NCBI GenBank assembly: GCA_002395065.1
Contig: DGVS01000008.1
Location: forward strand, 1 to 64,000
Direction: 5' to 3'
Source: Caryophanales bacterium UBA4278
Lineage (GTDB): Bacteria; Bacillota_I; Bacilli_A; RFN20; CAG-826
Length of the DNA stretch: 64,000 nt
Part shown: piece by piece, positions 1 to 8,209 of the stretch
Layout of the letters: each line of letters opens with the position of its first letter
How positions within the stretch are numbered: the first letter of the stretch is position 1
The notes under the pieces: model-generated
Told to the model about the DNA's origin: nothing
Databases searched by the model: none
What the model saw: the letters and a program-made list of their open reading frames with translations, nothing else
Program-made: the position numbers and the translations under genes

Positions 1-11
1 ATTATAGACAA

Positions 12-36
12 CAAAAAAGACTCTCTAATGAGAGTC
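12..36 (-). terminator. Terminator after eno
   Basis: Read on the minus strand, a perfect 7-bp stem (GACTCTC / GAGAGTC, loop ATTA) is followed by six T residues. It lies about 20 bases after the eno stop codon and is a classic intrinsic terminator. Confidence 0.9.
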
Positions 37-57
37 AATTTTGATTTTGTTGATTAA

Positions 58-1359
58 TTATTTTGCAAACTTGAAGGCGTTCATGCCAGCATATTTAGCT
101 TTTGGACCAAGTTCTTCTTCAATACGGAGAAGTTGATTGTACTTGTTCACACGTTCGCCACGGCATGGAGCACCGGTCTTAATTTGACCAGTTGCTAAGC
201 CAACACAGAGGTCAGCAATGAAGGTATCTTCTGTTTCACCAGAACGGTGGGAAGTAACAGCTGTATAACCAGCATCGTGAGCCATCTTAATAGCAGCTTT
301 GGTTTCTTTAACAGAACCGATTTGGTTGAGTTTAATTAAGATGGAGTTTGCGGCACCAACTTTGATACCATTGCTTAAACGTTCGACGTTTGTAACAAAT
401 AAGTCGTCACCAACAAGTTGAACTTTCTTACCGATACGGGCAGTAAGTTTCTTCCAGCCTTCCCAGTCTTCTTCGTCGAGAATATCTTCATAGGAGACAA
501 TTGGGAATTCTTCAAGAAGTTTGGCCCAGTGTTCAATAAGTTCATCAGAAGTCATATGCTTCTTTTGTTTTGGTAAGTAGTAGTAACCAACACCTTTTTC
601 TTCGTCCTTCCATTCGGAAGCAGCAGCATCCATAGCTAACTTGAAGTCTTTTCCTGGAACATAACCAGCATCTTCAATAGCTTTGACGATTTCTCTTAAG
701 ACTTCTTCATCGGAAGCTAAGTTTGGAGCGAAACCACCTTCGTCACCGACAGAAACGGCTAAGCCCTTGGCTTTGAGGTTTTTGGCAAGAACGTGGTAGA
801 CTTCGGAACACCATCTTAAGCATTCGCGGAAGTTTGGAGCGCCGACTGGCATAATCATAAATTCTTGGGAGTCGACAGTATTGGAAGCGTGGCATCCACC
901 ATTAAGAATGTTCATCATTGGGACTGGAAGAACAACTTCACGTCCTTCGGATAAATATTTGTAGAGTGGGACACCTTTAATTTGAGCGGCTAATTTATTA
1001 ACTGCAAGAGAGACAGCTAAGATTGCATTAGCACCAAGTTTTGTTTTACCTTTGGTACCATCAATCTTAAGCATTAATTCGTCGATTGCATCTGGATTAG
1101 CAGCATCTTTTCCTTTGAGTTCTTTAGCTAAGATTTCGTTAACATTAGCAACGGCTTTCAAAGTGCCTTTGCCTAAGTAACGTTTTTTATCACCATCACG
1201 AAGTTCAAGTGCTTCATAGATACCTGTGGAAGCTCCGCTTGGGACTTCTGCACGAGCCATCATTCCGTTTTCGAGAACAACATCAACTTCAACGGTTGGG
1301 TTTCCACGGGAGTCAAGAATTTCACGACCGTGGATGGATTTAATTTTTGTATTTTCCAT
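58..1359 (-). CDS. eno: Enolase (phosphopyruvate hydratase)
   Basis: Glycolytic enolase of 433 residues, the usual length; it interconverts 2-phosphoglycerate and phosphoenolpyruvate in the cytoplasm. The N-terminal phosphate-clamping loop SGASTGIYEALELRD is near residue 40, GANAILAVSLA near 110, and the C-terminal SHRSGETED loop near 365. The start is supported by AGAGGAA about 6 bases upstream of the ATG. It is monocistronic: it has its own promoter (1384-1412) and a strong terminator (12-36). The identification is secure. Enolase can also be a surface or degradosome protein, but nothing here bears on that. Confidence 0.98.
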   Translation of the reverse strand: MENTKIKSIHGREILDSRGNPTVEVDVVLENGMMARAEVPSGASTGIYEALELRDGDKKRYLGKGTLKAVANVNEILAKELKGKDAANPDAIDELMLKIDGTKGKTKLGANAILAVSLAVNKLAAQIKGVPLYKYLSEGREVVLPVPMMNILNGGCHASNTVDSQEFMIMPVGAPNFRECLRWCSEVYHVLAKNLKAKGLAVSVGDEGGFAPNLASDEEVLREIVKAIEDAGYVPGKDFKLAMDAAASEWKDEEKGVGYYYLPKQKKHMTSDELIEHWAKLLEEFPIVSYEDILDEEDWEGWKKLTARIGKKVQLVGDDLFVTNVERLSNGIKVGAANSILIKLNQIGSVKETKAAIKMAHDAGYTAVTSHRSGETEDTFIADLCVGLATGQIKTGAPCRGERVNKYNQLLRIEEELGPKAKYAGMNAFKFAK

Positions 1360-1383
1360 TTTCTATTCCTCTTTGCGTTTATG

Positions 1384-1412
1384 ATAATAAATTATCACCA
1401 AAACTATTTCAA
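1384..1412 (-). promoter_or_regulatory. eno promoter
   Basis: On the minus strand, TTGAAA (1407-1412) and TATTAT (1384-1389) are 17 bp apart, as in a sigma-A promoter. The predicted leader is about 18 bases and carries the Shine-Dalgarno AGAGGAA. Confidence 0.75.
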
Positions 1413-1413
1413 T

Positions 1414-1434
1414 AAAAAAGCGTGTTAAACGCTT
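1414..1434 (-). terminator. Second terminator after the 1456-2229 lipoprotein gene
   Basis: A 6-bp stem (AAGCGT / ACGCTT) with a 5-base loop is followed on the minus strand by a run of T. It lies between the first terminator (1444-1469) and the eno promoter, and probably backs up the first. Confidence 0.65.
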
Positions 1435-1443
1435 ACATGAAAT

Positions 1444-1469
1444 AAAAAACCCGGATTAGTAAATCCAGG
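1444..1469 (-). terminator. Terminator overlapping the lipoprotein stop codon
   Basis: On the minus strand CCTGGATT pairs with AATCCGGG (one G-T pair, loop TACT), followed by six T. The stem contains the last codons and the stop codon of the 1456-2229 gene. Confidence 0.85.
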
Positions 1470-2229
1470 TAATTTGAATAGATTCTAGAAAGATGCGGTT
1501 ATTGTCGGTTCCACCTATCAATTCATTTTCTATTGTTAACATGGTAAACGTCTCAGATGGTTCATAAGTAACAATACGAGATTCTGGTTCAACATTTGTT
1601 TCTGTAACCACCATCGATGTTTCAGATCCGTTAACAATTAGTTTCGCACTATCGGTGTGCCATTGTTCTTCTGTTTCTGTTGAGTAGTCTCTATACCATT
1701 TATGGTAATTATTCACTTTTAAGACGACTTTTTTCATTGGTGTTATACTTTGCCAAACAATCTTTCCAGCATCGGAAGTTCCAATTGTTAAATAAACATC
1801 TGCCCCATTATTACGGTCGACGTTTGTGTTTATTGCTGTATAGGTAATCGAGCCGATCATTCCCTCGATATCGCAAATAGTTGAAAAATAATTCGTTAAA
1901 AGTTCAGCATTTTTCTTTTTATCATTAGGTTGATAGTCATCGTGGTTATCAATCTGCCTTCCTCCAGCTTTAAAAGTTGTTCCGGTTTCAAAAGTGTCTA
2001 AAGACGTCTCGATTAAGCGCGATACTTCAGTGCCTGGTTCAGGTGGAGGAGTTATAGAACTAGATAAAGAAGGTAAAACACTAGTTGGAGCAACTTGAGA
2101 TGATACCTCACTAGCTTGATTAGAAGACGCATCAAAAGATGATTTCTTCTTCTTTGGCGCAGAAGTACATCCAGCTATTACTAACGCTATTAAACTTAAT
2201 AAAGAAAGTTGTGTTTTTTTCATTCTCAA
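1456..2229 (-). CDS. Putative lipoprotein, unknown function
   Basis: A 257-residue secreted lipoprotein. Residues 1-21 form a lipoprotein signal peptide: two early basic residues, a hydrophobic core and the lipobox VIAGC, with the modified Cys near residue 21. Next come a KKKK patch and a Ser/Thr/Pro-rich linker to about residue 65, then a folded domain of roughly 190 residues that I do not recognise. The start ATG follows AGAGGTTGAGA. A TATAAT box lies about 19 bases upstream, and the gene is divergent from the DJ-1 gene at 2272. The same signal-plus-serine-linker layout appears in the lipoprotein at 8210, which suggests a lineage-typical surface protein family. The function is unknown. Confidence 0.8.
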   Translation of the reverse strand: MRMKKTQLSLLSLIALVIAGCTSAPKKKKSSFDASSNQASEVSSQVAPTSVLPSLSSSITPPPEPGTEVSRLIETSLDTFETGTTFKAGGRQIDNHDDYQPNDKKKNAELLTNYFSTICDIEGMIGSITYTAINTNVDRNNGADVYLTIGTSDAGKIVWQSITPMKKVVLKVNNYHKWYRDYSTETEEQWHTDSAKLIVNGSETSMVVTETNVEPESRIVTYEPSETFTMLTIENELIGGTDNNRIFLESIQITWIY

Positions 2230-2271
2230 CCTCTATGCTAGAATTATACCAACAAAATAGGGGTTGTGATT

Positions 2272-2826
2272 ATGAAATTACTAATGCTACTTGCTGATGG
2301 GTTTGAAGACACCGAAGCCTTAACAACTAGAGACGTTTTAATAAGAGCCGGAATTGAAGTAACGACTGCTTCCATCACAGATCGGCTTGAAGTAGAGTCT
2401 TCTTTTGGTGTCCGCGTTTTGGCTGATGCATTATTAAAACTCATTTTCGACACAACACCATACGATGGCATCATTCTTCCTGGTGGGGGCAGAGGAACAA
2501 AGAATCTTTCTGAGTCTCCATTAGTCGAAATGTACTTACAAAAATTTGCCTCAAAAAACAAACTTTTGTGTGCAATTTGCGCAGCCCCGTCTGTTCTTGG
2601 AAAATATGGTTATTTAGCAAATCAAAAATATACATGTTTTGCAGGATTTAATGCTGGAATTGCAGGTGATTTTACTGCAAATGAAGTCGAAAAATCCGGA
2701 AATATTATTACCGCTAGATCAATGCAATATTCCATTCCTTTTGCGTTAACGATTGTTGAAGAATTGTTGGGAAAAGAAGCAAAAGAAAAAGTCCAAATCG
2801 GACTTCAAGGATTAGATCCAAAATAA
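2272..2826 (+). CDS. DJ-1/PfpI family protein
   Basis: A 184-residue DJ-1/PfpI (ThiJ/YajL-like) protein. It has the N-terminal strand MKLLMLLADGFEDTEA, with the family's conserved acidic residue after the first strand, and the nucleophile elbow AICAAPS near residue 104, where the Cys would be reactive. Family members act as glyoxalase/deglycase-like or stress proteins; which activity applies here cannot be told. I chose ATG 2272 rather than GTG 2266 because AGGGG (2259-2263) is 8 bases before the ATG and only 2 bases before the GTG. The stop codon directly abuts the stop of the convergent ATP-grasp gene. Confidence 0.9.
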   Translation: MKLLMLLADGFEDTEALTTRDVLIRAGIEVTTASITDRLEVESSFGVRVLADALLKLIFDTTPYDGIILPGGGRGTKNLSESPLVEMYLQKFASKNKLLCAICAAPSVLGKYGYLANQKYTCFAGFNAGIAGDFTANEVEKSGNIITARSMQYSIPFALTIVEELLGKEAKEKVQIGLQGLDPK

Positions 2827-3696
2827 TTACTTACTTAAGATGTAATCAACATACAACCGGGCAACATTTATACCGGTTGTTTTTTCTATTCCTTCATAGA
2901 AAGCATTCGAGTTCACTTCTGAAAGAATTGGTTCCCCGTTTTCTCCCTCAAGAAGATCTACACCGCAATAGTCAAGTTGCAAAATTCTCGCAGCTTTTTC
3001 AGCAACTTCTAAATAGGTTTTTGGAAGATCGACAACATAACTTTTCCCACCTGCAGCTAAATTAGAGAGATAAGAAAATTTGTTCTCTCTTTTCATATAA
3101 GCAACAGCTTTGCCGCCAATTACAATTATTCGATAATCTTTACCTTTTGAAGATGAAATAAATTGCTGAAAAATATGAGGCACATGAATAAGTTTGTTTT
3201 CTAAATCTAATAATTCATTTTTGTTTGTCACAAAATAAACTTGTCTACCTAAACTACCATAATTTTCTTTAACTATCATTGGTAACCCAATGATTTCAAT
3301 AACACTATCTAAATATTTTCGATTACCGTCATCTCGATAACAAAGTGGCGATGAAATTGTTGTAGGCATTTTAATTCCTTGATCAGACAATGAAAGATGC
3401 GTGAGCATTTTATCATCACATTTAACAATTGAAGAGGAACTATTAAAAAGGCGGTAACCGGCTCTTTCTAATTCTTCGGCTATATATCTGTCTTTATCTG
3501 TATAAATGACAAAATCATAGTGAGGTAAAGTCGATTTTACATTACCTTCACTTAAATAAGAAAAAACATCTGTGCTTGTGTGAACATCAACTGGCACGCC
3601 TTTTTTTGAAAACTCTTCTTTGAGTCGTTTAAGCTGGTGTTGAATACCTTCTGCAACACCAAATCCGTTTATAATAATCAATCCTTTTTTACTCAT
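2827..3696 (-). CDS. RimK-like ATP-grasp ligase
   Basis: A 289-residue ATP-grasp enzyme of RimK type (ATP-dependent carboxylate-amine or glutamate ligases). A pre-ATP-grasp domain covers about 1-95. The ATP-binding lobe starts near 110 with KENYGSLGRQVYFV as the small lysine/glycine loop, and the metal- and ATP-binding segment GVDLLEGENGEPILSEVNSN is near 245-264, with the acidic and Asn ligands typical of RimK. The substrate is unknown. Candidates include a glutamylated protein or cofactor, or a dipeptide-like product. The gene overlaps the upstream membrane-protein gene by 8 bases, so the two are probably cotranslated. Confidence 0.8.
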   Translation of the reverse strand: MSKKGLIIINGFGVAEGIQHQLKRLKEEFSKKGVPVDVHTSTDVFSYLSEGNVKSTLPHYDFVIYTDKDRYIAEELERAGYRLFNSSSSIVKCDDKMLTHLSLSDQGIKMPTTISSPLCYRDDGNRKYLDSVIEIIGLPMIVKENYGSLGRQVYFVTNKNELLDLENKLIHVPHIFQQFISSSKGKDYRIIVIGGKAVAYMKRENKFSYLSNLAAGGKSYVVDLPKTYLEVAEKAARILQLDYCGVDLLEGENGEPILSEVNSNAFYEGIEKTTGINVARLYVDYILSK

Positions 3697-4240
3697 GTTT
3701 TTTTAAATCTAAAATTAGTTTTGTAAGTGTTAAGGCACCGTTTGCAACAAAGACAGTTGTCAAAAACACAACGTGAACAAAGATTCCTTCTTCAAGTTCT
3801 AAAATTAAAAGAATTCCAAACAAAATATCAGCAAAAGAAATGACGTATTCAGCCAAATCTAGTGGGTTTTTGCAGGATCTTTTTAAAATAAATGCGCCTG
3901 TAGCAATCTCTAATAATCCAGACAGAGCATCAAGAAGCCCGAACAATAAACATACCAGCCATAACTCGGCTTTGTAATAAGCCAAAGTGAAGATTCCTAA
4001 TCCAACGCCAATAATTGCTAACCCCAGATAAATGTATTTAGCTCGTGGATTTTTGAAATTTCGATAAAACTCGGCAAAATGGAAAACTGAAGCAAGTAAA
4101 AACAATATTCCAAGTGCAACTCTTTCAAAGTCGCGACCGATAATTAAAAATGCAATTAAGATTCCAGCAAAAATAAAACAATATGAAATAAAGAACAATC
4201 TCAGTGCAATTTCAGCCTTGTTTTTTGAGTGTTTATTCAT
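3689..4240 (-). CDS. DUF308/HdeD-like membrane protein
   Basis: An approximately 183-residue hydrophobic protein with about six predicted membrane segments arranged in helical pairs, resembling the DUF308/HdeD fold. The C-terminus KKHE is cytoplasmic-looking. I chose ATG 4240 rather than the in-frame ATG 4249 because the -10 element TAAAAT (4248-4253) covers the earlier ATG and ends 7 bases before 4240, which points to a leaderless start. Its end overlaps the ATP-grasp gene by 8 bases. The function is unknown. Confidence 0.7.
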   Translation of the reverse strand: MNKHSKNKAEIALRLFFISYCFIFAGILIAFLIIGRDFERVALGILFLLASVFHFAEFYRNFKNPRAKYIYLGLAIIGVGLGIFTLAYYKAELWLVCLLFGLLDALSGLLEIATGAFILKRSCKNPLDLAEYVISFADILFGILLILELEEGIFVHVVFLTTVFVANGALTLTKLILDLKKHE

Positions 4241-4247
4241 AGCAATC

Positions 4248-4253
4248 ATTTTA
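4248..4253 (-). promoter_or_regulatory. -10 element, leaderless start of the 4240 gene
   Basis: TGG-TAAAAT on the minus strand forms an extended -10 element. Seven bases separate it from ATG 4240, and no Shine-Dalgarno sequence is visible. Confidence 0.55.
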
Positions 4254-4304
4254 CCACTAAAGGTACTTGTATTTTACAATTTTGTAATTTTCTACCTTTT
4301 AGAA

Positions 4305-4333
4305 TTGAATTATTTTCCATAAATAATTATATT
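4305..4333 (+). promoter_or_regulatory. Promoter of the ABC exporter operon
   Basis: TTGAAT (4305-4310) and TATATT (4328-4333) are separated by 17 bp. The predicted mRNA start is about 11 bases before ATG 4352, and no Shine-Dalgarno sequence lies in between. Confidence 0.7.
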
Positions 4334-4351
4334 TATACAGCATCACAAATT

Positions 4352-6208
4352 ATGTTAGAGAAAGTTAAATTAATTGCAAAATCCGTTCGCCAATACAAAA
4401 AGTATGCGATCTGGACACCAATCTTAATGATTATTGAAGCACTAATGGAATGTGCGATGCCTTTCGTTATGTCGATGTTAATCGATACGATTACTCAAGC
4501 TGTTACAGTTACTGCTGCTCATCCGTATAATGAAATTCACGAATTCTCTGACATCTTTAAAACATTAACTTATTCAAACGCCACTTTAAATTTAAAACTA
4601 GATGTCACTATTTTTGGAATCATAATTGCATTAATTGTGATGGCGTTAATTTCATTAAGCGCCGGATTTATTGGTGGAAGAACTGCTGCTAAGGCTTCAG
4701 TTGGATTACAAACAAACCTTCGCGAAGACATCTACAAAAAGATTCAAACATTCTCATTCGCCAATATTGATAAATTCCATACATCTTCATTAATTACTCG
4801 ATTAACAACTGACGTTAACCAAGTCGGTATGGCGTTCCAAATGATGATTCGAATCGTTGTTCGTGCTCCATTGATGATTATTTTCTCTGCTGTTATGGCA
4901 TTCGTTGCTGGTGGATGGATGGCAGTCATCTTTATCTTATTAATTCCAGTCATTGGATTAGGTTTATGGTTTATTGGCAGACAAGCATTCCGTATCTTTA
5001 CCAAAGTATTTAAACGTTATGATGCTTTAAATGAATCGGTCCAGGAAAACGTTTCTGGAATTCGCGTTGTTAAGTCATATGTTCGTGAAGATTATGAAAA
5101 ACAAAAATTCACTAATGCATCTAATTCGTTAACTGGTGGATTTATTAAGGCTGAAAAGTTAGTTGCCTTAAGCGATCCGCTTCTTAATACCACGATTCAT
5201 ATCTCAAATATTTTAGTTATCTCAATTGGTACATATGCAATTTATCGCGGATCAATTGATAATTCCTTCTGGATTAAATTAACAGTCGGACAAATGAGTT
5301 CTTTGATTACCTATGGTATTCAAATTCTTGTTTCTATCCTCATGATCTCGATGATTCTTGTCATGATGCTGATGTCTGTTGAATGCGTTAGACGTATTTC
5401 CGAAGTTCTAAATGAAGAACCATCAATTAAAAATCCAGAAAACCCACTTTATGAAGTTACAAATGGAGACATTGTCTTTGACAACGTGAACTTTAAATAT
5501 AAAGAAACCGCACAAAAATGTGCATTATCAAACATCAATTTAAATATAAAATCTGGCGAATTTGTAGGTATTTTAGGATCCACAGGTTCAGGAAAAACAT
5601 CTTTAGTTAATCTTATTTCACGCCTTTATGACGTTACTGAAGGAAGAGTTCTTGTTGGTGATCATGATGTTCGTGAATACGATATTCCAACATTAAGAAA
5701 ATCCGTTTCTGTCGTTCTACAAAAGAACGTCCTCTTCTCTGGAACAATTGCTTCAAACCTCAAATGGGGGAAAGAAGACGCTACTGTTGAGGAGATGGAA
5801 AAAGCCTGTGAAATTGCCCAAGCTTTAGAAATTGTTAAAGGCAAAAAGGATGGATTAAATTCCAAAGTTGAACAAGGTGGAGCAAACTTCTCTGGCGGTC
5901 AAAAGCAACGTCTTTGTATTGCTCGTGCCATTGTCGGTTCACCAAAGATTTTAGTTCTTGATGACTCCACTTCTGCTGTTGATACGAAAACAGATAAGCT
6001 CATCCGTAAAGGACTCAAAGAACAACTTCCAAGTATTACCAAAATCGTTATTGCTCAACGTATTTCTTCAATTGAAGATGCAGATAAAATCATTGTTTTA
6101 GATGACGGAGAAATTTCCGCTATCGGAAAACATAGTGAACTTTTAAAAACTTCAAAAATTTATAAAGAAGTTTATGAAACTCAAAATCGAGTTGGAGGTG
6201 CTAAGTAA
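4352..6208 (+). CDS. ABC exporter half-transporter, degenerate-site subunit
   Basis: A 618-residue type IV ABC half-transporter: a six-helix membrane domain (about 1-330) followed by an ATPase domain. Walker A GSTGSGKTS is near 408 and the signature FSGGQKQR near 513. Walker B reads VLDDSTSAVD near 537, with Asp in place of the catalytic Glu, and the H-loop is IAQR near 567, with Gln for His. These changes are typical of the degenerate subunit of heterodimeric exporters (TM287/288, LmrCD, BmrCD). The open frame extends back to 4229, but ATG 4352 is preferred because it follows the promoter and begins a normal half-transporter N-terminus. The stop overlaps the start of the partner gene (TAATG). 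The substrate is unknown: drug, peptide or lipid. Confidence 0.92.
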   Translation: MLEKVKLIAKSVRQYKKYAIWTPILMIIEALMECAMPFVMSMLIDTITQAVTVTAAHPYNEIHEFSDIFKTLTYSNATLNLKLDVTIFGIIIALIVMALISLSAGFIGGRTAAKASVGLQTNLREDIYKKIQTFSFANIDKFHTSSLITRLTTDVNQVGMAFQMMIRIVVRAPLMIIFSAVMAFVAGGWMAVIFILLIPVIGLGLWFIGRQAFRIFTKVFKRYDALNESVQENVSGIRVVKSYVREDYEKQKFTNASNSLTGGFIKAEKLVALSDPLLNTTIHISNILVISIGTYAIYRGSIDNSFWIKLTVGQMSSLITYGIQILVSILMISMILVMMLMSVECVRRISEVLNEEPSIKNPENPLYEVTNGDIVFDNVNFKYKETAQKCALSNINLNIKSGEFVGILGSTGSGKTSLVNLISRLYDVTEGRVLVGDHDVREYDIPTLRKSVSVVLQKNVLFSGTIASNLKWGKEDATVEEMEKACEIAQALEIVKGKKDGLNSKVEQGGANFSGGQKQRLCIARAIVGSPKILVLDDSTSAVDTKTDKLIRKGLKEQLPSITKIVIAQRISSIEDADKIIVLDDGEISAIGKHSELLKTSKIYKEVYETQNRVGGAK

Positions 6209-8199
6209 TGCCACCAATGAGAATTAGGGAACATAAGAAGGCTAAAAAGGGTACTCTGACGAGATTACTCAAAGAGCTTTTTAAGCGCTATCCAGTCAGA
6301 CTTGGATTTGCTATTTTCCTTATTCTTTTTAATGTTTTTGCTAACCTCTCATCTTCGATGTTCTTAAACTTCGTAACTGTTTGCTTATCCACCGCTTTAT
6401 CAATGCCAGGTGGTGCACAAAACCCATTCACTGGAAGTTATCAGATTTCGGCAATGGGTATGACACTCAATACAAATGTTTCAATTTTATTGATTATTCT
6501 TGCAAGCATCTATGCCTTTGGTGTTTTCGCTGCTTGGTGGTGGCGTAGAACAATGGCAGTCATTACACACGAATATCTCAATGAACTTCGTATTCAAATG
6601 TTCACCCACTTACAAGATCTTCCAATCAAATATTTTGATACACATCCGCACGGCGAAATCATGTCTTTGTTCACAAACGATATTGACACAATTCGCCAAT
6701 TTATCTCTGGAGCACTACCAACATTTATCCAAGCTTCTTCAGCGATTATTTTGGTACTTGTTGTAATGATGATGAACTCCATCTGGATGACGTTTGTCAC
6801 TCTTGTGTGTTCTCTTTTGATGGTTCTTTCCACCGTTGTCTTTGGTGGAAGAGCTTCTCGATTCTTTATTAAACAACAAATTCAAGTCGCTAAAGTTGAA
6901 GGCAACATTGAAGAATCAATGAATGGTCTTAAAGTTATTAAATCATTCTCTCATGAAAAAAAATCCGAACTTCAATTCAAAGATTTAAATGATGAATTAT
7001 GCACTTACTCCACTAACGCCAATATTGCTGGTAACGTTACTGGACCAGTCAATATGAACATTGGAAACTTCATGTACATCTTAACCGCAACAGTTGGTTT
7101 CTTAATGCTCGTTATTCCAGGATTTAATAACTTAACTCTTTCTGGATGGTCAGCAATTGATATTAATAATCCAGCGAATGTTTCAACATTCTGGGGTGTC
7201 GTTTTATCCTTCTTGCTCATGTCGAGAATGTTCTCCAACAATATGAATAACTTCTCACAACAAGTAACATTTATTGTTATGGGTATGGCTGGTGCTTCTC
7301 GTTGCTTCGAGCTTATTGATGAAAAACCAGAAATAGATGAAGGTTATGTTACTTTAGTACACGCTAAAAAAGACGAGAACGGAAACATTGTTGAAACAAA
7401 TGAGAGAACAAGACTCTATGCTTGGAAACACCCTCATGGAGATGGTTCATTAACTTATACTGAACTAAAAGGCGATATTCTCTTAGATCATGTCGACTTC
7501 TCATATGATGGACACCGATTAGTTCTTGAAGGTATTGACATTTACGCTCACCCAGGACAACAAATTGCTCTTGTTGGCGCAACAGGTGCAGGCAAAACCA
7601 CAATTACAAACTTAATCAACCGTTTCTATCCACTTGCCGATGGTAAAGTTAGATATGACGGAATTAACATTAATAAAATTAAAAAGGACGATTTACGTCG
7701 TTCTTTAGGTATCGTTTTACAAGATGTTAACCTCTTCACCGGAACAGTTCTTGAAAACATTCGTTATGGTCGATTAGACGCGACTGATGAAGAATGTTAT
7801 GAAGCAGCCAAGATTGCAAACGCGTATGACTTTATCATGCGTTTACCAGAAGGTTTCAATACTGTTCTTTCTGGAGATGGATCAAACCTCTCCCAAGGAC
7901 AACGCCAATTAATTTCTATTGCACGTGCAGCAGTCGCGGATGCACCAGTCATGATTCTTGATGAGGCAACATCCTCCATTGATACACGTACCGAAAAACT
8001 TGTACAACAAGGTATGGATCAAATTATGAAAGGACGAACAGTCTTTGTTATTGCTCACCGACTTTCAACCATTCAAAACGCAAACGCAATTATGGTTCTA
8101 GACCACGGAAAAATTATTGAACGTGGTGACCACGCTTCACTGATCAAACAAAAAGGTTATTACTACCAGTTATATACTGGTGCATTTGAATTAGAATAA
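6208..8199 (+). CDS. ABC exporter half-transporter, catalytic-site subunit
   Basis: A 663-residue partner of the preceding half-transporter, with six membrane helices and an ATPase domain. Walker A GATGAGKTT is near 456, Walker B MILDEATSSID near 581 has the catalytic Glu, and the H-loop IAHR near 615 is intact. Its signature is LSQGQRQ (near 560) instead of LSGGQ. In a head-to-tail dimer this altered signature faces the degenerate Walker B and H-loop of the other subunit, so one ATP site should be inactive and one active. About 40 extra residues (near 375-415) precede the ATPase domain. The 1-base overlap (TAATG) with the upstream gene supports coupled translation. Confidence 0.93.
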   Translation: MPPMRIREHKKAKKGTLTRLLKELFKRYPVRLGFAIFLILFNVFANLSSSMFLNFVTVCLSTALSMPGGAQNPFTGSYQISAMGMTLNTNVSILLIILASIYAFGVFAAWWWRRTMAVITHEYLNELRIQMFTHLQDLPIKYFDTHPHGEIMSLFTNDIDTIRQFISGALPTFIQASSAIILVLVVMMMNSIWMTFVTLVCSLLMVLSTVVFGGRASRFFIKQQIQVAKVEGNIEESMNGLKVIKSFSHEKKSELQFKDLNDELCTYSTNANIAGNVTGPVNMNIGNFMYILTATVGFLMLVIPGFNNLTLSGWSAIDINNPANVSTFWGVVLSFLLMSRMFSNNMNNFSQQVTFIVMGMAGASRCFELIDEKPEIDEGYVTLVHAKKDENGNIVETNERTRLYAWKHPHGDGSLTYTELKGDILLDHVDFSYDGHRLVLEGIDIYAHPGQQIALVGATGAGKTTITNLINRFYPLADGKVRYDGININKIKKDDLRRSLGIVLQDVNLFTGTVLENIRYGRLDATDEECYEAAKIANAYDFIMRLPEGFNTVLSGDGSNLSQGQRQLISIARAAVADAPVMILDEATSSIDTRTEKLVQQGMDQIMKGRTVFVIAHRLSTIQNANAIMVLDHGKIIERGDHASLIKQKGYYYQLYTGAFELE

Positions 8200-8209
8200 G
8201 GAAATTAAC

